Made by a program: the position numbers and the translations under genes. From Lacibacter cauensis (GTDB lineage Bacteria > Bacteroidota > Bacteroidia > Chitinophagales > Chitinophagaceae): DNA of 64,000 nucleotides. Where the stretch lies: the NCBI RefSeq assembly GCF_007830055.1, contig NZ_VLLE01000004.1:587248-651247 (forward strand), given 5' to 3'. This document shows, piece by piece, positions 60,166 to 64,000 of this stretch (its first letter is position 1; each line of letters starts with the position of its first letter). Below the pieces are notes generated by a model. It was given only the letters and a program-made list of their open reading frames with translations, had not been told where the DNA came from and did no database searches.

Positions 60166-61785
60166 ATGACACGTAATCTCATCATGAGCCTTGTTGCAGT
60201 ATTTGCAACAACAGCTTACACTGCGCAAGCGCAGGTTCCAAAACTCAACAGTAACCCGGGTGCAAGTGCAACCATCTTTCTTGATTTCGACGGACAATCT
60301 GTTAACTCTCCTTATTGGAATGGCGGTACTCCGTTTTATGCAACTCCTTCGGGCTTAACCAGCACACAAATTACAACAGCCTTTTTCCAGGTTGCAGAAG
60401 ATTTCAATCCATTTAATATCAATATCACTACAGATTCAACAGTGTATTTTGCTGCACCCATCAATAAAAGACAGCGCATTATTGTTACAGCTTACAGCAG
60501 TTGGTATGGAAGCGCAGGAGGCGTAGCCTATGTTGAATCATTCCGTTGGGGTTTAGAAATTCCAGGATTTGTATTTGCTAACCTGCTTGGTTATAACGAA
60601 AAAAATATTGGAGAAGCTTCTTCGCATGAATCTGGTCACACACTTGGCTTATACCATCAATCGCTTTATGATGCTAATTGTAATTTCATTTATGAGTATA
60701 ATCCAGGTACAGGTTCAGGAGAAACAAGCTGGGCACCTATTATGGGAAACAGTTATGGCAAAACGCTTACACTTTGGCATAAGGGTAGTTCATACAGCTG
60801 CAATACCATTCAGGATGATTTAGCCATTCTCTCAGGAAGCGCTAATGGCTTTGGCTATAAAACAGATTCTGTCGGTAATACCTATCGCCAGGCAACAGCA
60901 GTTCCAATGGTACAAAGTGCTCCTGCAAATAACCAACCTTCAACACCAGGCTTTACCGTAAGCAGCCAGATTAACACTACATCCGATGTGGACATTTTTA
61001 AAATCGATGTTACTTCTACATCCCGTTTTCAAATAACTGCAAAAGGATCTGCAGGTACAACTACCAAACCTAATGTAGATATCAGAATGAGTATCCTCGA
61101 TTCACGTGGAAACGTAATCAATACATATAATCCACCTACTTCGCTTGATGTTACTATCGACAGCACTCTCAACATGGGTACATATTATTTAAGCGTTTCA
61201 AATGTTTCAAATCAAAACGTATCAAACTATGGAATGCTTGGCGACTACTCAATTGCAGGTGCTGCATTACCATCTACCTTGCCGGTACAAAGCATGAAAC
61301 TGAGTGGCCGTGCTGCAAATAACAAACATGAATTAAGTTGGAATATTGTTGCAGATGAACCAATTGAAAGCATTCAAATCGAAACTTCAACTAACGGAAA
61401 CAGCTTTGCTGCTGTACAAAAAGTTGCAGGCAACAGTACAGGTTTCGATTATACTCCGGCAGAAAAGAAAACTGTTTTCTATCGCCTGCTGGTAACAACT
61501 GCATCGCAATTAAAATATTATTCAAACGTAGTTGCCCTGCGTGAAGTTAACAACAGTACAAAATTTGATGTAGTTACAAACATCATCAATAAAAATGAAA
61601 TTGCCCTCAACAGTAAAGGCGCTTACAACTGGCGTGTACTGGATATGGGTGGCAGAGCCGTTGCTAACGGACGGACAACGACCGGTTACAATGTGTTACA
61701 AACCGGATCGCTCAACAGTGGTATGTATCTTTTACAAATCATCGATGGAGGAGAGATCGTTACACAGAAAATAGTAAAACAATAG
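60166..61785 (+). CDS. T9SS-exported zinc metalloprotease (metzincin type)
   Basis: A 539-residue secreted protease. A signal peptide (about 1-22) is followed by a short region and the catalytic domain. The zinc motif is SSHESGHTLGLYH (HExGHxxGxxH, with the third His), and a Met-turn candidate PIMGNSYG lies about 40 residues later. A pre-peptidase-type beta domain (about 265-365) and an FnIII-like part precede a type IX sorting tail that ends GMYLLQIIDGGEIVTQKIVKQ. The tail lacks the usual YPNP start. It would digest proteins at the cell surface. Confidence 0.9.
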   Translation: MTRNLIMSLVAVFATTAYTAQAQVPKLNSNPGASATIFLDFDGQSVNSPYWNGGTPFYATPSGLTSTQITTAFFQVAEDFNPFNINITTDSTVYFAAPINKRQRIIVTAYSSWYGSAGGVAYVESFRWGLEIPGFVFANLLGYNEKNIGEASSHESGHTLGLYHQSLYDANCNFIYEYNPGTGSGETSWAPIMGNSYGKTLTLWHKGSSYSCNTIQDDLAILSGSANGFGYKTDSVGNTYRQATAVPMVQSAPANNQPSTPGFTVSSQINTTSDVDIFKIDVTSTSRFQITAKGSAGTTTKPNVDIRMSILDSRGNVINTYNPPTSLDVTIDSTLNMGTYYLSVSNVSNQNVSNYGMLGDYSIAGAALPSTLPVQSMKLSGRAANNKHELSWNIVADEPIESIQIETSTNGNSFAAVQKVAGNSTGFDYTPAEKKTVFYRLLVTTASQLKYYSNVVALREVNNSTKFDVVTNIINKNEIALNSKGAYNWRVLDMGGRAVANGRTTTGYNVLQTGSLNSGMYLLQIIDGGEIVTQKIVKQ

Positions 61786-61818
61786 CTTTTTTGATAGTCA
61801 TAGTTTACCACTGGAACC

Positions 61819-61848
61819 AGCTGCCCCCTCAAAAGGGCAGCTTTTTTT
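61819..61848 (+). terminator. Terminator after the metzincin gene
   Basis: AGCTGCCC (61819-61826) pairs with GGGCAGCT (61835-61842) and is followed by a T7 run. Confidence 0.9.
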
Positions 61849-61862
61849 ATCAACCCTTTGCT

Positions 61863-61870
61863 TACATTTG
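61863..61870 (+). promoter_or_regulatory. TACATTTG -7 element before the DUF4290 gene
   Basis: TACATTTG ends 14 bases before the ATG at 61885, right after the terminator. Confidence 0.5.
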
Positions 61871-61884
61871 CTATTATTCGTATT

Positions 61885-62580
61885 ATGGAGTATAACACAA
61901 CAAGAAACCATTTGACCATTCGTGAGTACGGAAGACATATCCAGAAAATGGTCGATCATATTATTACAATTGAAGACCGCCAGAAACGCCAGGAGCAGGC
62001 ACATGTGGTAATTGAGCTGATGGGCTTCCTGAACCCGCATTTAAAAAACGTAGAGGATTTCCGTCATAAACTTTGGGACCACCTGTTTTTAATTGCTGAT
62101 TTTAAACTGGATGTTGATAGCCCCTATCCCATTCCAACACGTGAATCGTTAAAAGCAAGACCTGAGCGTTTACCTTATCCGAAGCGTCATCCACGTTACA
62201 ATCACTTAGGTAAAAATATTGAGGTAGTAATTGACAAAGCGCTGAAAGAAGAGAACCCTGAAAAGAAACAAGGTTTTGCCAATGCCATTGCTTACTACAT
62301 GAAGCTTTCGTACAACAACTGGCACAAAGAAAATATTCACGACGATGCCATCCAAGCAGAGTTGAGCGCTATTACCAAGGGTGAACTGGAGTTTAACAAC
62401 CGTCCTTTTGTTCGTCAATACCGACCAAGCGACGACTTCAGAGAAAACCGTGGCGGTGGTGGTAAGTTTAAAAAACACTTCCAGCAAAGAAGCGGCGGTG
62501 GTGGTGGCCGTGATAACAGAGGCGGTGGCGGTGGCCGTGATAACAGAGGAGGCGGTAATAAATTCAAAAAACGCTACTGA
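61885..62580 (+). CDS. DUF4290 protein with a Gly/Arg-rich tail
   Basis: A 231-residue protein. I choose the ATG at 61885 (MEYNTTRNHLTIREYGRH), which matches the family start. The helical DUF4290 domain (about 1-180) contains YPKRHPRYNHLGKNIE. After it comes a tail of about 45 residues with two copies of a GGGGGRDNRGGG unit framed by basic FKKHF and NKFKKRY. The tail looks like an RGG-type nucleic-acid binder. The gene is directly upstream of murA, as usual in Bacteroidota. Function unknown. Confidence 0.9.
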   Translation: MEYNTTRNHLTIREYGRHIQKMVDHIITIEDRQKRQEQAHVVIELMGFLNPHLKNVEDFRHKLWDHLFLIADFKLDVDSPYPIPTRESLKARPERLPYPKRHPRYNHLGKNIEVVIDKALKEENPEKKQGFANAIAYYMKLSYNNWHKENIHDDAIQAELSAITKGELEFNNRPFVRQYRPSDDFRENRGGGGKFKKHFQQRSGGGGGRDNRGGGGGRDNRGGGNKFKKRY

Positions 62581-62696
62581 TCTGATCGTTCAGCACAAAA
62601 AATCTCAAGGGTTAATAAGGAATTTTCTTGTTAACCTTTTTTATTTCCCTGTACTTTGTTGCTCGATCATTCTACACTTACTACATAACTATCTAT

Positions 62697-64000
62697 ATGA
62701 ACGCATTTGAAGTACGAGGCGGTAAAAAGCTTAATGGCGAAATCGTTCCGCAGGGTGCAAAAAACGAAGCATTGCAAATCATTAGTGCTGTGCTGCTTAC
62801 TCCCGAAAAAGTTACCATTACCAATATCCCCGACATTGTAGATGTAAATCTGCTGATTGAATTGTTGGGCGAAATGAATGTAAAAATCGAGCGGCCGCAG
62901 CGTGATACCTGCATTTTCCAGGCCGATGATGTGGACATTGATTATTTACACAGTGAACGTTTCAAAAAGAAAAGCGGAAGACTTCGTGGCAGTGTAATGC
63001 TCGCAGGACCCATGCTTGCCCGTTATAAAAAAGCATTTATTCCGAAACCCGGTGGCGATAAAATTGGTCGCCGAAGATTAGATACACATGTGATTGGTTT
63101 TGAAAAATTAGGTGCTGCATTTAACTATCACGCAGAAGATGGTTTTTTTCATCTTACCACCAACAAACTGCAAGGCGTTAATATGTTGCTCGATGAACCA
63201 TCGGTTACCGGTACTGCAAATATTGTCATGGCGGCGAGTATGGCCAATGGTATAACAACCATTTACAACGCAGCATGCGAGCCCTACATTCAGCAGTTAT
63301 GTAGTATGCTTAACCGTATGGGTGCAAAAATCAGTGGTATTGGCAGCAACCTCTTAACCATTGAAGGTGTAGATTATCTGGGAGGAACTGCACACCGCAT
63401 TTTACCCGATATGATTGAAGTAGGATCGTTCATTGGCTTAGCTGCAATGACACAAAGTGATATACGCATTAAAAACGCATCGATTGATCACTTAGGCATT
63501 ATACCTGATAAGTTTCGCCAACTGGGTATTACTGTAAACATTGAAGGAGATGATATTCATATTCCCGAACAGGAGATTTATGAAGTAAGCCGCTATTTCG
63601 ATGGTGGTGTATTAACTATTTACGATCATCCATGGCCGGGCTTCACTCCCGACTTGTTGAGTATTGTTTTGGTTACAGCCATACAGGCAAAAGGAAGTGT
63701 ACTCATTCACCAGAAAATGTTCGAAAGCCGTTTGTTCTTCGTAGATAAACTGATCGACATGGGTGCACAGATTATCCTTTGCGATCCGCACCGTGCAGTA
63801 GTAATTGGTTTAGAGCGTGAGCAAAAATTGAGAGGTATTACCATGAGCAGCCCCGACATCCGTGCCGGGCAAGCATTGCTCATTGCAGCTTTAAGTGCCG
63901 AAGGAAAAAGCGTTATTCAAAACATTGAACAAATCGACAGAGGCTATCAATACATTGATGAACGCTTACGCAAACTTGGTGCAGATATTAAACGAGTTGA
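62697..64000 (+). CDS. murA: UDP-N-acetylglucosamine 1-carboxyvinyltransferase MurA (cut by window end)
   Basis: The first 434 residues are present; the end lies outside. MurA transfers enolpyruvate to UDP-GlcNAc, the first step of peptidoglycan synthesis. KNEALQIISAVLLT near the start and RAGQALLIAAL near the end are conserved. The catalytic loop reads PGGDKIGRRRLD where most MurA have PGGC(A/T)IG, so the PEP-site Cys is Asp. That form is known in other bacteria to keep activity and resist fosfomycin. Confidence 0.96.
   Translation, partial: MNAFEVRGGKKLNGEIVPQGAKNEALQIISAVLLTPEKVTITNIPDIVDVNLLIELLGEMNVKIERPQRDTCIFQADDVDIDYLHSERFKKKSGRLRGSVMLAGPMLARYKKAFIPKPGGDKIGRRRLDTHVIGFEKLGAAFNYHAEDGFFHLTTNKLQGVNMLLDEPSVTGTANIVMAASMANGITTIYNAACEPYIQQLCSMLNRMGAKISGIGSNLLTIEGVDYLGGTAHRILPDMIEVGSFIGLAAMTQSDIRIKNASIDHLGIIPDKFRQLGITVNIEGDDIHIPEQEIYEVSRYFDGGVLTIYDHPWPGFTPDLLSIVLVTAIQAKGSVLIHQKMFESRLFFVDKLIDMGAQIILCDPHRAVVIGLEREQKLRGITMSSPDIRAGQALLIAALSAEGKSVIQNIEQIDRGYQYIDERLRKLGADIKRV

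Noticed and set aside
62490-62570. Tandem DNA repeat that could be read as a minisatellite or CRISPR-like array
   Set aside because: The repeat is in frame within the DUF4290 gene and encodes the GGGGGRDN units of its tail; there are no spacers.

Overview
The window is a stretch of chromosome from a member of the Bacteroidota, most likely the family Chitinophagaceae. The placement rests on several signs: two exported proteins with type IX secretion (T9SS) sorting tails, GldC, a DUF6089/PorG-like barrel, DUF4290 upstream of murA, an S46 dipeptidyl-peptidase, and repeated TAnnTTTG promoter elements (the -7 element of the Bacteroidota primary sigma factor). Several of these elements sit within about 15 bases of a start codon. 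G+C is moderate and gene density is high. I see no tRNA, rRNA, CRISPR array, phage or intact insertion sequence. The genus is not determined. Family-level function calls come from my recognition of protein motifs, not from a search.

Left part (1-19.5 kb): a Tat-exported Gfo/Idh/MocA oxidoreductase; an MgtC-like membrane protein; phenylacetate genes paaG-paaI and paaY with a frame-disrupted membrane-protein gene between them; a large T9SS cargo protein behind a long leader; two tandem paralogous 3-TM proteins; obg with a CPBP protease; an exported unknown, a zinc-ribbon protein and a DPP7-type peptidase; a dipeptide epimerase; a one-cysteine TlpA-like protein; an AlkA-like glycosylase; and an overlapping LpxH-like hydrolase/glycosyltransferase pair.

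Middle (19.5-42 kb): a minus-strand block of cysS, a membrane-anchored EEP hydrolase, two rhomboid proteases and rlmD. After it come a thioredoxin-fold lipid/cell-envelope type protein and a double-parvulin isomerase, a Doc-type toxin-antitoxin pair, metF divergent from lptB, a GH3/PhyH gene pair, fabG, a small exported protein with a SulP transporter and beta-carbonic anhydrase (probable bicarbonate uptake), a second AlkA-like glycosylase, and a second phenylacetate group (enoyl-CoA hydratase, paaZ, DUF1569).

Right part (42-64 kb): another small exported protein followed by a complete RND efflux operon (adaptor, pump, outer-membrane factor); the ribosomal block rplM-rpsI-rpsB-tsf on the minus strand with structured leaders; an envelope block (PorG-like, nadK, Omp85-like, CBS, alpha/beta hydrolase, CvpA, YqeY, gldC, glycosyltransferase); a 577-base intergenic region with palindromes, a sigma-54-like promoter and a terminator; a small exported protein paired with a T9SS metzincin protease; DUF4290; and a murA cut by the window end whose catalytic Cys position is Asp.

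The most useful leads are the frame-disrupted gene at 3623-4306, the possible small RNA near 59.4-59.56 kb, the evenly phased TGTACA sites before sulP, the rplM leader, the small exported proteins preceding transporters, the Doc pair with a non-Phd partner, and repeat sequence embedded in cysS. None is proven to be a new system from sequence alone.
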